Under the pieces are notes generated by a model. That model saw only the letters and a list, made by a program, of their open reading frames with translations, did no database searches and was not told where the DNA came from. Shown here piece after piece: positions 1-8,589 of a DNA stretch of 64,000 bases. Numbering within the stretch: position 1 is the first letter of the stretch; every line of letters begins with the position of its first letter. The DNA is from Thermococcus sp. 21S9 (GTDB lineage: Archaea; Methanobacteriota_B; Thermococci; Thermococcales; Thermococcaceae), in NCBI RefSeq assembly GCF_012027635.1, contig NZ_SNUS01000001.1, positions 1,240,001-1,304,000 of the forward strand, read 5' to 3'. The position numbers were made by a program, and so were the translations under genes.

Positions 1-687
1 CGCCTCCGCCGTTCCGGAGATTTTTCTCTCCATCTGTAGATAATCCCTGAGAAAAAGGGCGCTCAGGAGAAGGGTAATTAAGAAGACCGCAAGGAGAGCT
101 TTGCTTCTCCTGTGGCTCACTATAATCCCTGCAACGCTCACGATAAGAATCCCAAGCCAAATGGCTACGAACGGTAGCTTCACGGGTTCCATCATCCCTG
201 TGAAAAAGACCGTAACCTTAACCCACGTCACGTTGACAGGGGTTTCCGGAGAACCCGCAAAGTCAAAGAACGGCTCAAGCTTTTCGTAGTCTGGCGTGCC
301 TGCGGTTAAGTTCTTAAGCCTCTCCGACGCCCTGTAAAGCTTGTCATCGTAACTGAGTGAGTCCCGTCCGAGGACGTAGCACCCCGAGGGTATCTCCTCA
401 AAAAATCTGCTCCAGTTCCTCACGAGAACCGTTGTTTTGAACATCCCAGGTTTGGAGACGCCGTAGTCGTGTGGATAGCTCAGTGTCCAGTTCACTACGT
501 AGCTGTAGTAGGAACTCGTGTCCGCGGTGCACTCAACGTAGCCAACCCACCTCGGTGGTCCATCATAAGTTTCAATGGTGCCCTTAAAGAAGCCCGCGTA
601 AGGTGGGGAGTACGTGTAAGAGGGAATCGTGAGGGAAACCGTGAGAAGCGCTGTGATTACAAGGAGTAGCCAATCGGCCTTTCTCAC
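1..687 (-). CDS. Membrane-anchored extracellular protein, C-terminus cut off by window edge
   Basis: Reading the minus strand from a GTG at 687 gives an uninterrupted frame to base 1 (229 codons), so the gene continues beyond the window. An N-terminal hydrophobic stretch (about residues 5-20) looks like a signal or anchor. It is followed by a hydrophilic domain of about 145 residues with Asn-X-Ser/Thr sites, then two further hydrophobic segments near residues 178-197 and 205-220. This suggests an extracellular domain held by a C-terminal membrane part. A GTG at 696 is an alternative start. I do not recognise the family. It lies downstream of the glycerophosphodiesterase genes on the same strand. 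Confidence 0.7.
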   Translation of the reverse strand, partial: MRKADWLLLVITALLTVSLTIPSYTYSPPYAGFFKGTIETYDGPPRWVGYVECTADTSSYYSYVVNWTLSYPHDYGVSKPGMFKTTVLVRNWSRFFEEIPSGCYVLGRDSLSYDDKLYRASERLKNLTAGTPDYEKLEPFFDFAGSPETPVNVTWVKVTVFFTGMMEPVKLPFVAIWLGILIVSVAGIIVSHRRSKALLAVFLITLLLSALFLRDYLQMERKISGTAEA

Positions 688-728
688 GTACCCCACCAGG
701 AGAAGTAAAATAAAAAACCTTAAAAAGT

Positions 729-1475
729 TTACCTGAGTCCAGCGTCCTGGAGGTAGGAGAGCATCCTCTCGACGTCGTTCGCTATCACGACCTCGAAGAG
801 CCCCTTGAGCTTCAGCAGGTTGTCGTCCTTGTAGAACAGCTCGTCGTTTTCTGTCCAGAGGACGACCTTGAGCCCGAGGGAGCGGGCCCAGCCGATGGCC
901 TGAACCGTTTTCTCGAAGCCAAGCAGGGGTATCGCTTCCATCGGGATGTTAATTGACCAGAGGTTAAGCTCCTCCTTGAGCTTGGGTATGAGTGCGACGG
1001 CTTCCTCCCTGTTGATTAAAAGTCCCATTCTCGTGTCCTTATCGTATTTTCTGTACTCTTTCAGGGCCTCGACATCAAAGGACGAGATAAGAACCCTATC
1101 GGGATTGTTCCCCTTGACGATTTTAGCCACTTCTTCAACGGCGTCCCTGTCCTTGAGCTCGACGTTGATAAGCGCATTCTCAGGGAGGGCCTCGAACACT
1201 TCCTCAAGGGTGGGTATCCTTTCGCCCATGCCTATGTCTGCCTTCTTCAGCTCCTCAAGGGTCATGTCCTTCTGCCTTCCGCTCATGTCGCTCGTCCTGT
1301 CGATGGTCTCGTCGTGTATAACGACGACCTTTCCATCCTTGGTCAGCCATACGTCGAGTTCGACGCCATCTGCTCCGGCTTCAACTGCCTTCTTAAAGGC
1401 CAGTATGCTGTTCTCTGGGAACTTTCCCATGCAACCCCTATGGCCGAGAACTATAACTCCGTCCTTTTCCCACAT
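729..1475 (-). CDS. Glycerophosphodiester phosphodiesterase (GDPD family)
   Basis: This cytoplasmic enzyme of about 248 residues should hydrolyse glycerophosphodiesters to glycerol-phosphate and an alcohol. The GDPD signature is complete near the N-terminus: HRG, then PENS, then ELD, then a VIHDE segment (catalytic His residues and metal-binding acidic residues). The frame is open to a TTG at 1490, but the ATG at 1475 is preferred because GAGGCGA precedes it. The start overlaps the 3' end of the upstream GDPD gene by 38 bases, so the two are probably co-transcribed. The natural substrate cannot be read from sequence; archaeal lipid breakdown products are an inference. Confidence 0.88.
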   Translation of the reverse strand: MWEKDGVIVLGHRGCMGKFPENSILAFKKAVEAGADGVELDVWLTKDGKVVVIHDETIDRTSDMSGRQKDMTLEELKKADIGMGERIPTLEEVFEALPENALINVELKDRDAVEEVAKIVKGNNPDRVLISSFDVEALKEYRKYDKDTRMGLLINREEAVALIPKLKEELNLWSINIPMEAIPLLGFEKTVQAIGWARSLGLKVVLWTENDELFYKDDNLLKLKGLFEVVIANDVERMLSYLQDAGLR

Positions 1476-2214
1476 GGCAGGTCGCCTCAACTTTGATGCT
1501 CCCGAAGGATATAAACCTTTTCAGCCTCGCAGGGTCGTCCGAGATTACAGCGTCCACCAGAGACGTGAGTTTTGGCACAAATGACAGCTCGTTCATTCTG
1601 TAATTCCACAGCCACGTTCGAACTCTTTTCCTGCGGTAAAACCTCAGGAGGGAAATTAACCCGTTAAACCCGATGTAACCGGCGAGGTCAAGGGGGACGT
1701 GGATTGAATAGACTCCCTCTGGTGGTTTCAGGCTCATCACCGCGTTTCTGGCGCAGGTTATCGAGAACCCCACACGGCAGTTCGGGCATTCCTTGACAAT
1801 GGTTCTTACCCATTCCGGGTCGTCCGCGGAAATCACGGCGCGCTCAAGGTATCCTGTACGCTCAAGAACACCGATTATTGACTCGAGTGTCTCCATCTCC
1901 TTGATGTCCACGTTCAGAACTCCGGGAGAGAGCTTCAGAACGCGGTTGAACGTTGGAACGAGCCGTCCAAGCGGATGGAGTTTTACCAGCTCCCCGTAGG
2001 TTAGCTCACGAACCAGGTACTTTTCCCTGCCCGCTCTGAACTCTCCGTCGTGGAGCACCACCAACCTTCCGTCCGCGGTTATCCTAACGTCGAGTTCTAT
2101 TCCGTCAGCGTGCCTTAGAGCTCGCCTGAATGCAGGGATGGTGTTCTCCAGCGGGCCCCTAACCCCACGGTGTCCCAGTAAGATGAAACTGGCATCATTG
2201 TTCGAAATTGGCAT
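1438..2214 (-). CDS. Second glycerophosphodiester phosphodiesterase
   Basis: A paralog of the downstream gene (about 258 residues) with the same GDPD layout: LLGHRG, then LENT in place of PENT, IELDV, and VLHDGE. It diverges in the C-terminal half. The frame is open to a GTG at 2238, but the TATA-like element at 2246-2254 would place the transcript start near 2223, so ATG 2214 is the better start and the leader would be under 10 bases. It is first in a two-gene unit with the GDPD at 729-1475 and is divergent from the MFS transporter at 2305. Confidence 0.85.
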   Translation of the reverse strand: MPISNNDASFILLGHRGVRGPLENTIPAFRRALRHADGIELDVRITADGRLVVLHDGEFRAGREKYLVRELTYGELVKLHPLGRLVPTFNRVLKLSPGVLNVDIKEMETLESIIGVLERTGYLERAVISADDPEWVRTIVKECPNCRVGFSITCARNAVMSLKPPEGVYSIHVPLDLAGYIGFNGLISLLRFYRRKRVRTWLWNYRMNELSFVPKLTSLVDAVISDDPARLKRFISFGSIKVEATCHVGKGRSYSSRP

Positions 2215-2245
2215 CTCCACTACCGACCAAAGATGCACTCACAAG

Positions 2246-2254
2246 CCTTAAAAG
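2246..2254. promoter_or_regulatory. TATA element between divergent GDPD and MFS genes
   Basis: CCTTAAAAG reads as an archaeal TATA box in both directions. It predicts a start near 2277 for the MFS gene (leader of about 28 bases carrying a GGGGGGAGGGAG ribosome binding site) and near 2223 for the GDPD pair. A similar block precedes the second MFS gene (4284-4292). Confidence 0.5.
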
Positions 2255-2304
2255 TCTCCCTCCCAACACTATAAGCCTATATTGATGCATACGGGGGGAG
2301 GGAG

Positions 2305-3627
2305 ATGGAGTTTAAATACAGCAGGATATTCATCCTCGGCTTTGGCTTCTTCGGCATCAGCATTATCTGGGCCCTCTACAACGCCTACATTCCGATTTTC
2401 CTTCAGGACACTTTCCACCTCAGCAAGACGGTTACGGGCTTCATTATGACCATTGACAACCTCTTCGCGGTTCTACTGCTCCCGTTCCTCGGCGCGCTCA
2501 GCGACATGACCCGGACGAGGCTCGGCAGGAGAAAACCCTATATACTCCTCGGTGCACCTTCAGCCGCCCTGATGTTCGCCCTGATTCCCGTTGCAAGGGA
2601 GCACGAGAACCTTGCCCTCTTCATGGGAACGATAATCCTCATGAACTTCTTCATGGCACTCTTCCGCTCGCCGGTCGTTGCCTTCATGCCGGACATAACC
2701 CCGAGCGAGAAGAGGAGCCAGGCCAACGGTATAATCAACTTCATGGGCGGTCTCGGGGCGCTTCTTGCTTACTTCGGCGGAAAGGTACTCTACGACATGA
2801 ACTATGCCTACCCCTTCTACTTCGGCGCGGTCATAATGCTCCTCGCAAACCTGCTCGTCGTTCTCGCGGTTCCCGAGCCTGAGGAATACCGGAAGCCTGG
2901 AAAGAAGCTCAGCCTGAAGAAACTGCTGGCTGAAACCTCTCACAAGAGCTTCGGAGAACTCAAGGAGAACCTCAAGGACGTCTTTGCCAGCCACGAGAGG
3001 AGCCTTTTAGCGATACTCCTCGCGGTGTTCTTCTGGTTCGTGGCCTTCAACTCCCTCGAAACCTTCTTCACGAGCTACGCCAAGTACTACCTCGGCATCG
3101 AGGAGAGCACAGGTGCCTTCATGCTCGGCCTGTTCTCGCTCAGCTTCATGCTCTTCGCAATTCCAGCTGGCTTCCTAGGGGCGAGGATTGGCAGGAAGAG
3201 AACGATAACGATTGGCCTCATACTCGTTATTGCGATACTCCTCGGAGCTTACATCGTCGGCGAGGGCTCCCGCCCGCAGTCAAGTTCGCTGAGCGACCCG
3301 GTTGTGATGACCTTCATGGGGCTGTTCTTCCTCGGTGGAATCGGCTGGGCGATGGTCAACGTGAACTCCCTGCCGATGGTAGTCGACATGACGACCGAGG
3401 AGAAGCTCGGTGGCTACACAGGTCTCTATTACTTCTTTAGCCAGGCCGCGAACCTGCTCGCACCTCCTTTGGCGGGAGTCTTCCTCGACCTCATCGGCTA
3501 CAAAACGTTGCTCCCCTTTGCGGTGGCATTCTTCGCCCTCGCGGTGCTGGCGATGCAGTTCGTCAGGAGGGGCGACGTCGTCCGCTCGAAGGGGGATGCC
3601 TTGGACTACGTTCCGGACATGGACTGA
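2305..3627 (+). CDS. MFS transporter, SLC45/GPH-like sugar transporter type
   Basis: A 440-residue integral membrane protein with about 12 hydrophobic segments. After the second segment comes the sequence DMTRTRLGRRKPYI, the cytoplasmic loop signature shared by SLC45 and GPH-type sugar cation symporters; a second GRKR-type loop occurs in the C-terminal half (near residue 300). The substrate is not determined; sugars or glycosides are the usual cargo of the family. The start follows a strong purine-rich ribosome binding site. It resembles the transporter at 4420-5745, which has a related promoter block. Confidence 0.85.
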   Translation: MEFKYSRIFILGFGFFGISIIWALYNAYIPIFLQDTFHLSKTVTGFIMTIDNLFAVLLLPFLGALSDMTRTRLGRRKPYILLGAPSAALMFALIPVAREHENLALFMGTIILMNFFMALFRSPVVAFMPDITPSEKRSQANGIINFMGGLGALLAYFGGKVLYDMNYAYPFYFGAVIMLLANLLVVLAVPEPEEYRKPGKKLSLKKLLAETSHKSFGELKENLKDVFASHERSLLAILLAVFFWFVAFNSLETFFTSYAKYYLGIEESTGAFMLGLFSLSFMLFAIPAGFLGARIGRKRTITIGLILVIAILLGAYIVGEGSRPQSSSLSDPVVMTFMGLFFLGGIGWAMVNVNSLPMVVDMTTEEKLGGYTGLYYFFSQAANLLAPPLAGVFLDLIGYKTLLPFAVAFFALAVLAMQFVRRGDVVRSKGDALDYVPDMD

Positions 3628-3630
3628 TTT

Positions 3631-4161
3631 TTACCCTTTTATTTCAAACGTTTCGCTGATAGAGGCGTTGTTGTCAAAGATGACCGTTATCAGGTGCGTT
3701 CCCCGCCTCAACTCCCCGCAGATGGCCTCTCTTAGGTAGTCGTGCCCGAAGTAGTACACCTCGAAGTTATCGTTTAAGGTCATGGTGATGGTGGTGTCCT
3801 CATAAACGTTCGTTGGTTTGAGCTTTATAACAGGAGTGACGACGTAAGGGTTTGTACTGGCCTTCCGCCCATCGATATTACATGGCCAAACTGGCCGTCC
3901 ATCAAGGAGAACTTCTGTAACCTTTATCGTTTTCGTCACGTTGGGCGTTGTCAGCTTGACCGTTGCGACGCACATCAACGTATTCCCGAACTTTACTCTG
4001 GGGTTGACACACCTGAGTTTGATTTTAATCCCATCCCCGCTCCACGTTGGGTTTCCCTAGGGTTTCCAGCCGGTTTGTATTTCCGACACTTCATAACAGG
4101 CCAGCCCCGTGATTAATATCGCAAGGACTACCGCCACTGTTGCAATGGTCCACCTGTCCAT
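3631..4161 (-). pseudogene. Membrane-anchored beta-sandwich protein interrupted by an in-frame TAG
   Basis: From ATG 4161 (preceded by GGAGATGG) the frame runs 34 codons: a signal/anchor segment (about residues 4-22) ending in LACYE. It then meets TAG at 4059-4057 and continues open in the same frame for another 142 codons to the stop at 3631. The downstream part alone (a 115-residue piece from about 3978) has no ribosome binding site and no signal peptide, but is rich in beta-strand-like sequence with paired Cys. The stop lies in GGAAACCCTAGGGAAACCC, a short repeated segment. Either the gene is recently inactivated, or there is a base error. It ends 3 bases from the convergent MFS gene. Confidence 0.7.
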
Positions 4162-4283
4162 GGTTTTCCCATCTCCTAAGGGGCTTAAAGAACGTTTTGA
4201 AGTTCAAAGTGCTGTATAATATGAGAGTAATCTCATTGTCCGAATATGTCATCTTTACTACCGCTCATACATGAACTCAAAAT

Positions 4284-4292
4284 CCTTAAAAG
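4284..4292 (+). promoter_or_regulatory. TATA box of second MFS gene
   Basis: CCTTAAAAG, with flanking sequence (ATG-A-ACTCA-AAA-) resembling that around 2231-2254. The predicted transcript start near 4315 leaves a leader of about 105 bases before the MFS start at 4420, long for this genome. Confidence 0.5.
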
Positions 4293-4333
4293 CCCCTCCG
4301 AGCAAACTTCCTACCACTATTTGAGTGGGGAGA

Positions 4334-4480
4334 ATGGAGTTCACGCCAGGGGACGTTGGTAATGCTGTCTTCGGAACCCCGGATGTACCTTGTGACCCCA
4401 TCGACAGAGGTGGTGTAATATGGAGAAAAAGTTTAACTGGGGAACGGTTCTTGGTTTGGCGTTACTTGGCTTCAGCATGA
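4334..4480 (+). CDS. Possible 48-codon upstream ORF overlapping the MFS start
   Basis: An ATG at 4334 with GTGGGGAG just upstream opens a 48-codon frame that ends with TGA at 4478-4480, 60 bases inside the MFS gene in another frame. Its first bases (ATGGAGTT) match the first bases of the MFS gene at 2305, so it may be a relic of a duplicated promoter and start region, or a true leader peptide. The encoded peptide has no recognisable motif. Confidence 0.25.
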   Translation: MEFTPGDVGNAVFGTPDVPCDPIDRGGVIWRKSLTGERFLVWRYLASA

Positions 4481-5745
4481 GCACCGGGTGGGCCTTGAAC
4501 AAGGGTCTGTCCTTTAAACTGCTTCAGAACGGCTACACAAACTCAGCGTTTATAATCGGCGCCGTGCTCTCGCTCCAGGGCCTTATGGGAATCTTCGTGC
4601 CCATCGTTATGGGCTATTACAGCGATACCAGTCGCTTTGGAAGGGGCAGGAGGACCCCGTTCATACTCGCCGGTGGCATCTTCGCCGGTCTCGTCGTTCT
4701 CGGGGTCTACTTCAGCTACATCGCACGGGTTCCACTGCTCGCCTTTGCAACGATGCTGGCGCTGTTCTACTTCGCTATGTACTTCTACGTCGCCCAGTAC
4801 CGCTCTCTCATGCCCGACGTGATTCCGAGCGGTGAGCGCGGAAGGGCCAGCGGTATAATAACGCTCTTCGAGTGGGCGGGCAACCTCTTCCTCTTCGGAA
4901 GCCTCGCATTCCTCATAATCAAGGCCACCAAGGTTACTGGCATCGACAACGAGATTGAGGCCCTCATAAAGGCCGGCTATATGTGGATTCCCTTCGCCGT
5001 CGTTGCCGGATTTCTGATGCTGTCTGCCTTCATAGTATACGCCAAGGTCAAGGAACCGGCTTTCCCCGAGGAGATGCCCGAGGAGGGCCTCACCGACTAC
5101 CTGCGCTCGATAGTCGCCGACAGGGACTTCCTCAAGTTCTACTCGGCCCAGATACTGTGGTGGATGAGCTTTGAGTTCGTGGCGGTTTTCATGTTCGGAA
5201 TCCTCGAGTCCGTTCTTGGAACCAAGGACGTTACCGCCCTCGGAAACGCCATAATGGCCCTGTTCAACGTTCTCGTGCTCGTCGGTGCGGTTGTAGGTGG
5301 AGTGCTCTACGACAGGATGGGCAGGAGGAAGTCAATAATCCTCGGTGGCCTCATATTCCTGATGCCCTTCCTTGCCGGCTGGTTTGTCCACACCAAGCTT
5401 CAGATAACCGCGCTGATAGGCTTCGCAGGAATCGGCTGGGGAATGCTCATGTCGACCTCGTGGCCCGTCATCGGCGACCTGCTCACCAAGTACGAGCGCG
5501 AGGCCTTCAACGGCCGTTACTACGGCTTCTTCGAGGCCACCAAGTCCTTCCCGATACTCATCGCGGGCCTCGTTGGTGGAGCGATAGTCCAGCTCGCCGG
5601 TGGCAACTACAAGGTCCTGTTCCCGGTCGGCGCAATCTTCGTCATAATCGCCCTGCCCCTCATCTGGGGCATGAAGAACCTCGACGAGATATCCAAGGAG
5701 AAGCCAAAAGTCGAGGCCATAGAAGAGACCGAGATGGGGGTATGA
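4420..5745 (+). CDS. MFS transporter, SLC45/GPH-like, second copy
   Basis: A 441-residue integral membrane protein with about 12 hydrophobic segments. The loop after the second segment reads SDTSRFGRGRRTPFI, again the SLC45/GPH signature, and the C-terminal half has DRMGRRKS. It is a diverged paralog of the transporter at 2305-3627. ATG 4420 follows GAGGTGGTG. The gene ends 3 bases before the hydrolase, so the two are probably translated from one transcript. The substrate is unknown. Confidence 0.85.
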   Translation: MEKKFNWGTVLGLALLGFSMSTGWALNKGLSFKLLQNGYTNSAFIIGAVLSLQGLMGIFVPIVMGYYSDTSRFGRGRRTPFILAGGIFAGLVVLGVYFSYIARVPLLAFATMLALFYFAMYFYVAQYRSLMPDVIPSGERGRASGIITLFEWAGNLFLFGSLAFLIIKATKVTGIDNEIEALIKAGYMWIPFAVVAGFLMLSAFIVYAKVKEPAFPEEMPEEGLTDYLRSIVADRDFLKFYSAQILWWMSFEFVAVFMFGILESVLGTKDVTALGNAIMALFNVLVLVGAVVGGVLYDRMGRRKSIILGGLIFLMPFLAGWFVHTKLQITALIGFAGIGWGMLMSTSWPVIGDLLTKYEREAFNGRYYGFFEATKSFPILIAGLVGGAIVQLAGGNYKVLFPVGAIFVIIALPLIWGMKNLDEISKEKPKVEAIEETEMGV

Positions 5746-5748
5746 GAC

Positions 5749-6609
5749 GTGCTCTGGGGCGTTTTGATTTTTCTCCTCCTTCTGTTCCTGGCCTTTTCGG
5801 CCTTCGTCGGCTACAAGATGGTGAAGCCCCCGCGCTTCGTCGGTGAATGGACGCCGAAGGACTTGGGCTACGACTACGAGGACGTGACAATTGAGACGAG
5901 AGATGGGCTGAAGCTCAGCGCCTGGTGGGTTCCCAACGAGGGCCCCGTCGTGATGCCCCTCCACGGCTACACGAGGAGCAGGTGGGACGAGGTTTACATG
6001 AAGCAGACCACCGAGTTCCTTCTCAACGAGGGCTACAGCGTTCTCGTCTTCGACTTCCGCGCCCACGGGAAGAGCGAGGGGAAGTTCACCACCGTCGGCG
6101 ACAGGGAGCTGATTGATGTTCTCTCTGCAGTTGACTGGCTGAAGAAGAACCACCCCGAGAAGGCCGAGAAGATAGGTCTCATCGGCTTCTCAATGGGTGC
6201 GGTCGTCACCATAAGGGCCCTCGCCGAAGATGACAGAATAACCTGTGGTGTCGCGGATTCGCCCCCGATTTACCTTGACAAAACCGGCGCGAGGGGCCTG
6301 AAGTACTTCGCGAACCTCCCGGAGTGGCTCTACACCTTCGTCAAGCCGTTCACGGTCCTCTTCAGCGGGGCCAAGGACATCGACGTTCTGGGATACGCTG
6401 ATAGGGTTAGAAAGCCCCTCCTTCTCATAGCCGGAGAGAAGGACCCCCTTGTGAGGCCCGAAGAAGTGAGGGAGTTCTACGAGCGGAACAAAAAGGTGAA
6501 CCCGGACGTCGAGCTTTGGGTCAGCGACGCGCCCCACGTCAGAACGCTGAAGTTCCACCCGGAGGAGTGGAAGGCCCGGGTTAGGGACTTTCTCAGGAAA
6601 CACCTTTAG
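5749..6609 (+). CDS. Membrane-anchored alpha/beta hydrolase
   Basis: A 286-residue protein with an N-terminal hydrophobic anchor (residues 1-20) followed by an alpha/beta hydrolase domain. Visible parts are the oxyanion region PLHGYTRS, FDFRAHGKSEG, the nucleophile elbow GFSMGA (Ser near residue 147), the acid in AGEKDPLV and the catalytic His in APHVR near the C-terminus. The family covers esterases and peptidases such as the BEM46-like proteins; the substrate cannot be predicted. Translation probably starts at GTG 5749, preceded by GGGGGTATGAG, immediately after the MFS stop. Confidence 0.82.
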   Translation: MLWGVLIFLLLLFLAFSAFVGYKMVKPPRFVGEWTPKDLGYDYEDVTIETRDGLKLSAWWVPNEGPVVMPLHGYTRSRWDEVYMKQTTEFLLNEGYSVLVFDFRAHGKSEGKFTTVGDRELIDVLSAVDWLKKNHPEKAEKIGLIGFSMGAVVTIRALAEDDRITCGVADSPPIYLDKTGARGLKYFANLPEWLYTFVKPFTVLFSGAKDIDVLGYADRVRKPLLLIAGEKDPLVRPEEVREFYERNKKVNPDVELWVSDAPHVRTLKFHPEEWKARVRDFLRKHL

Positions 6610-6643
6610 AAAGGTTTTTACGCATTCTTTCCCCCTTTCTTCG

Positions 6644-7360
6644 ATGAAGAGGCCACTCACCTTCGCCGTGCTCTTTCTCGTACTGCTCTCCTCGAGCTCC
6701 ATCTCCAGTCCGGCTTACGTTCCAGCCTTCGGGCGCTTTGCGATACTCGTCCACGACGTCAGCCCCGGTTACCTTCCACAGCTACGGCAGATAACGGCCG
6801 TTATCGATGAGTACGGCCTCCAGAACGAGACCTATCTCTTCGTGATTCCGGACCACGGGGGTGAGATGCCCGTCTGGAAGTACAGGGACTTCATGGAGTT
6901 CCTTGCGAAGCTCGAGCGCGAGGGCTACCACATCGAGCTTCACGGCTACACCCACATCGGCGATGAGTTCGACTGCAACGCGACTGTCGCCGAGAAAAAG
7001 CTTGAGCTCGGGCTCAGGGCCCTGTCGTATCTCAATGTCACCCCCGAATACTTCATCGCCCCGCGCTACGCCCTTTCCAACGGGGCGCTCGAGGTTCTGC
7101 TCGACCACAACATCACCGTCATTGGAAGGAATTTCATCTACTTCCCGAACGGAACCGTTGAGCCGATTTACAACAGGGAATACACGTGGTACGTGCCCTC
7201 TTTCCTTCTCCCGTACCAGCTAACCAGTGCCGAGAGCGCCTACGTTAACACAAACGGGACGTTCTTCCTCTCAATCCACCCGAAGGCGGTGAACAACAGA
7301 CCGGGAATTGAGTTCCTGAGGGAGTTTTTGGAGTTCGTTTCAAAAAGTGGCCTCGGCTAA
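6644..7360 (+). CDS. Secreted DUF2334-type polysaccharide deacetylase-like protein
   Basis: A 238-residue protein with a clear signal peptide (residues 1-25) and then a domain of the DUF2334 group of the polysaccharide deacetylase superfamily: ILVHDVSP near the start (the metal-binding Asp), then ELHGYTHIG (His residues of the HxxxH-like metal site) and a late SIHPK. Function is probably deacetylation of an extracellular glycan, by family inference. A TATA box at 6614-6622 places the transcript start at about the ATG, and no ribosome binding site is visible, so the mRNA is likely leaderless. Confidence 0.78.
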   Translation: MKRPLTFAVLFLVLLSSSSISSPAYVPAFGRFAILVHDVSPGYLPQLRQITAVIDEYGLQNETYLFVIPDHGGEMPVWKYRDFMEFLAKLEREGYHIELHGYTHIGDEFDCNATVAEKKLELGLRALSYLNVTPEYFIAPRYALSNGALEVLLDHNITVIGRNFIYFPNGTVEPIYNREYTWYVPSFLLPYQLTSAESAYVNTNGTFFLSIHPKAVNNRPGIEFLREFLEFVSKSGLG

Positions 7361-7409
7361 CCCTCTTCTCATCACCGTCAGCGTGGCTAACGCTCGTCAT
7401 CGGCCGAGG
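7351..7409. repeat. Inverted repeat spanning the end of the DUF2334 gene
   Basis: CCTCGGC (7351-7357, which includes the last codons) is complementary to GCCGAGG (7403-7409). Inside it is a smaller hairpin, AGCGT-GGCTA-ACGCT (7380-7394). This could fold at the 3' end of the mRNA. It has no T-run, so it is not a typical archaeal terminator. Confidence 0.3.
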
Positions 7410-7424
7410 CTTGTTCGCCACAGG

Positions 7425-7569
7425 GTTTAAAAAGGCACTGGAGAATTGAGCCCGGGGGATGAGGAGCGTTTACCGGTCGGATTGCTACCGGATGAAGAGA
7501 CTGGCACTGGCCGACCCCAACCGAAAAGCGTAAAAGTTGTTCTTCTCAAAATTTAATCAGGTGATGGGC
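7425..7569 (+). promoter_or_regulatory. TATA box plus structured leader or small RNA
   Basis: GTTTAAAAAG at 7425-7434 is a good TATA box and predicts a transcript start near 7456, over 110 bases before the next gene. The transcribed stretch can form GGTCGG (7475-7480) with CCGACC (7511-7516) enclosing CCGG (7488-7491) with CTGG (7501-7504) and an ATGAAGAGA loop that resembles an L7Ae-binding kink loop. It may be a structured 5' leader or a small RNA. A proper ACA box or C/D boxes are not seen. Confidence 0.35.
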
Positions 7570-7893
7570 ATGGACTTTGCCCTCTTCATGGAGCGTTATG
7601 GATATAAGATTTTACTCGTGGTGTGGATTATAGGAACCTTTGCCTTTATTTTGGGTGCCCTCGGTTACAGTCTCCACACACTGGGCAGGTATACATGGGA
7701 TGAGGCGGGCTTTTTCATTGCACTCCTTGTGGGTGCCTCGATAATCGGAGCCTACGCTGGGAAGTTCATGAACACGAGCCTTCAGCTTTCGAGCAGGCTT
7801 TCCTTCATAAACCGCTCCAAGCTCTTGGAGGATGACAAGAAGCTCGAAAAGGAGAAAGAGAAGCTGAGGGAAGAGGGAGGGAAGCTTTACTGA
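7570..7893 (+). CDS. Small two-segment membrane protein with charged C-terminus
   Basis: A protein of about 107 residues: two hydrophobic segments (about residues 11-35 and 52-68), then a highly charged Lys/Glu-rich tail likely to form a coiled coil. The frame is open from TTG 7537; ATG 7570 is preferred because GGTGAT lies 4-5 bases before it (ATG 7564 is an alternative). It is not recognised. The 3' end overlaps the convergent upp gene by 7 bases. Confidence 0.7.
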   Translation: MDFALFMERYGYKILLVVWIIGTFAFILGALGYSLHTLGRYTWDEAGFFIALLVGASIIGAYAGKFMNTSLQLSSRLSFINRSKLLEDDKKLEKEKEKLREEGGKLY

Positions 7894-8555
7894 AGCTTTA
7901 TGGGCGCGCCAAAGGCCCTGTCGCCGGCATCTCCGAGGCCCGGCAGAATGTAGCCCTTGTCGTTCAGCTCCCTGTCGACCTTGGCAACGAATATCTCGAC
8001 CTCGGGGTGCTTACCCTTTATTCTCTCTATTCCCTCGGGAGCCGCGAGGACTCCAACGACAATCAGGCGCTTTGGCTTCCCGTAGCGCTTGACCTCGTCG
8101 AGAACCTTAATCAGCGTCGAGCCGGTAGCTATCATCGGGTCGGCAACGATGACAGTATCTTCTGGCCTTATCTCCGGAATCTTGACGTAATTCATCTCAA
8201 TCTCGAACTTTGGAGCTTTTCCGCGCGATGCCGAGACGATGCCGACGCGCGCATGGTCGAGCACCTTGATGAGGCCCTCCATCAGCGGAATCGCCGCGCG
8301 GAGAACGGTTATTATGACCACGTTTCGTCTGTCCCTGACGATTACGCCCTCGGTTTCTTCAAGTGGGGTCTTAACGGGAACCCTTTCGGTTTCCATCGTC
8401 TTCGTCAGCTCGTAGGCCATGTAACGGCCGAGCTTGACGAGGCCCTTCCTGAAGGCTATCGGTCCGGTTCTCTCATCGCGAAGCTCCGTCAGAATCTCCA
8501 TCAAAAACGGGCTGTCTTCAAAGGAATAAACACCTTCCCACCTTTCGGCCTTCAT
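7887..8555 (-). CDS. upp: Uracil phosphoribosyltransferase
   Basis: This cytoplasmic pyrimidine salvage enzyme of about 222 residues makes UMP from uracil and PRPP. The PRPP-binding loop DPMIATGST and the C-terminal uracil-binding region [13 protein letters not shown] are both present, and the length fits the family. The frame extends upstream to 8627, but ATG 8555 with GGTGAGAGC directly before it is the clear start. It lies 34 bases downstream of a MATE gene on the same strand; an element GCTAATAAAGGC inside the 3' end of that gene may be its own promoter. Confidence 0.95.
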   Translation of the reverse strand: MKAERWEGVYSFEDSPFLMEILTELRDERTGPIAFRKGLVKLGRYMAYELTKTMETERVPVKTPLEETEGVIVRDRRNVVIITVLRAAIPLMEGLIKVLDHARVGIVSASRGKAPKFEIEMNYVKIPEIRPEDTVIVADPMIATGSTLIKVLDEVKRYGKPKRLIVVGVLAAPEGIERIKGKHPEVEIFVAKVDRELNDKGYILPGLGDAGDRAFGAPIKLQ

Positions 8556-8589
8556 GCTCTCACCGCCCGCCACTCGGGGCGAGCCTTTA

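Noticed and set aside
101-669. Two short plus-strand ORFs at the left edge
   Set aside because: A continuous minus-strand frame with signal peptide and two further membrane segments covers the same bases.
7450-7520. H/ACA guide RNA
   Set aside because: The lower stem is not followed by an ACA box at the required distance and the upper stem is only four pairs. Kept only as a structured leader candidate.
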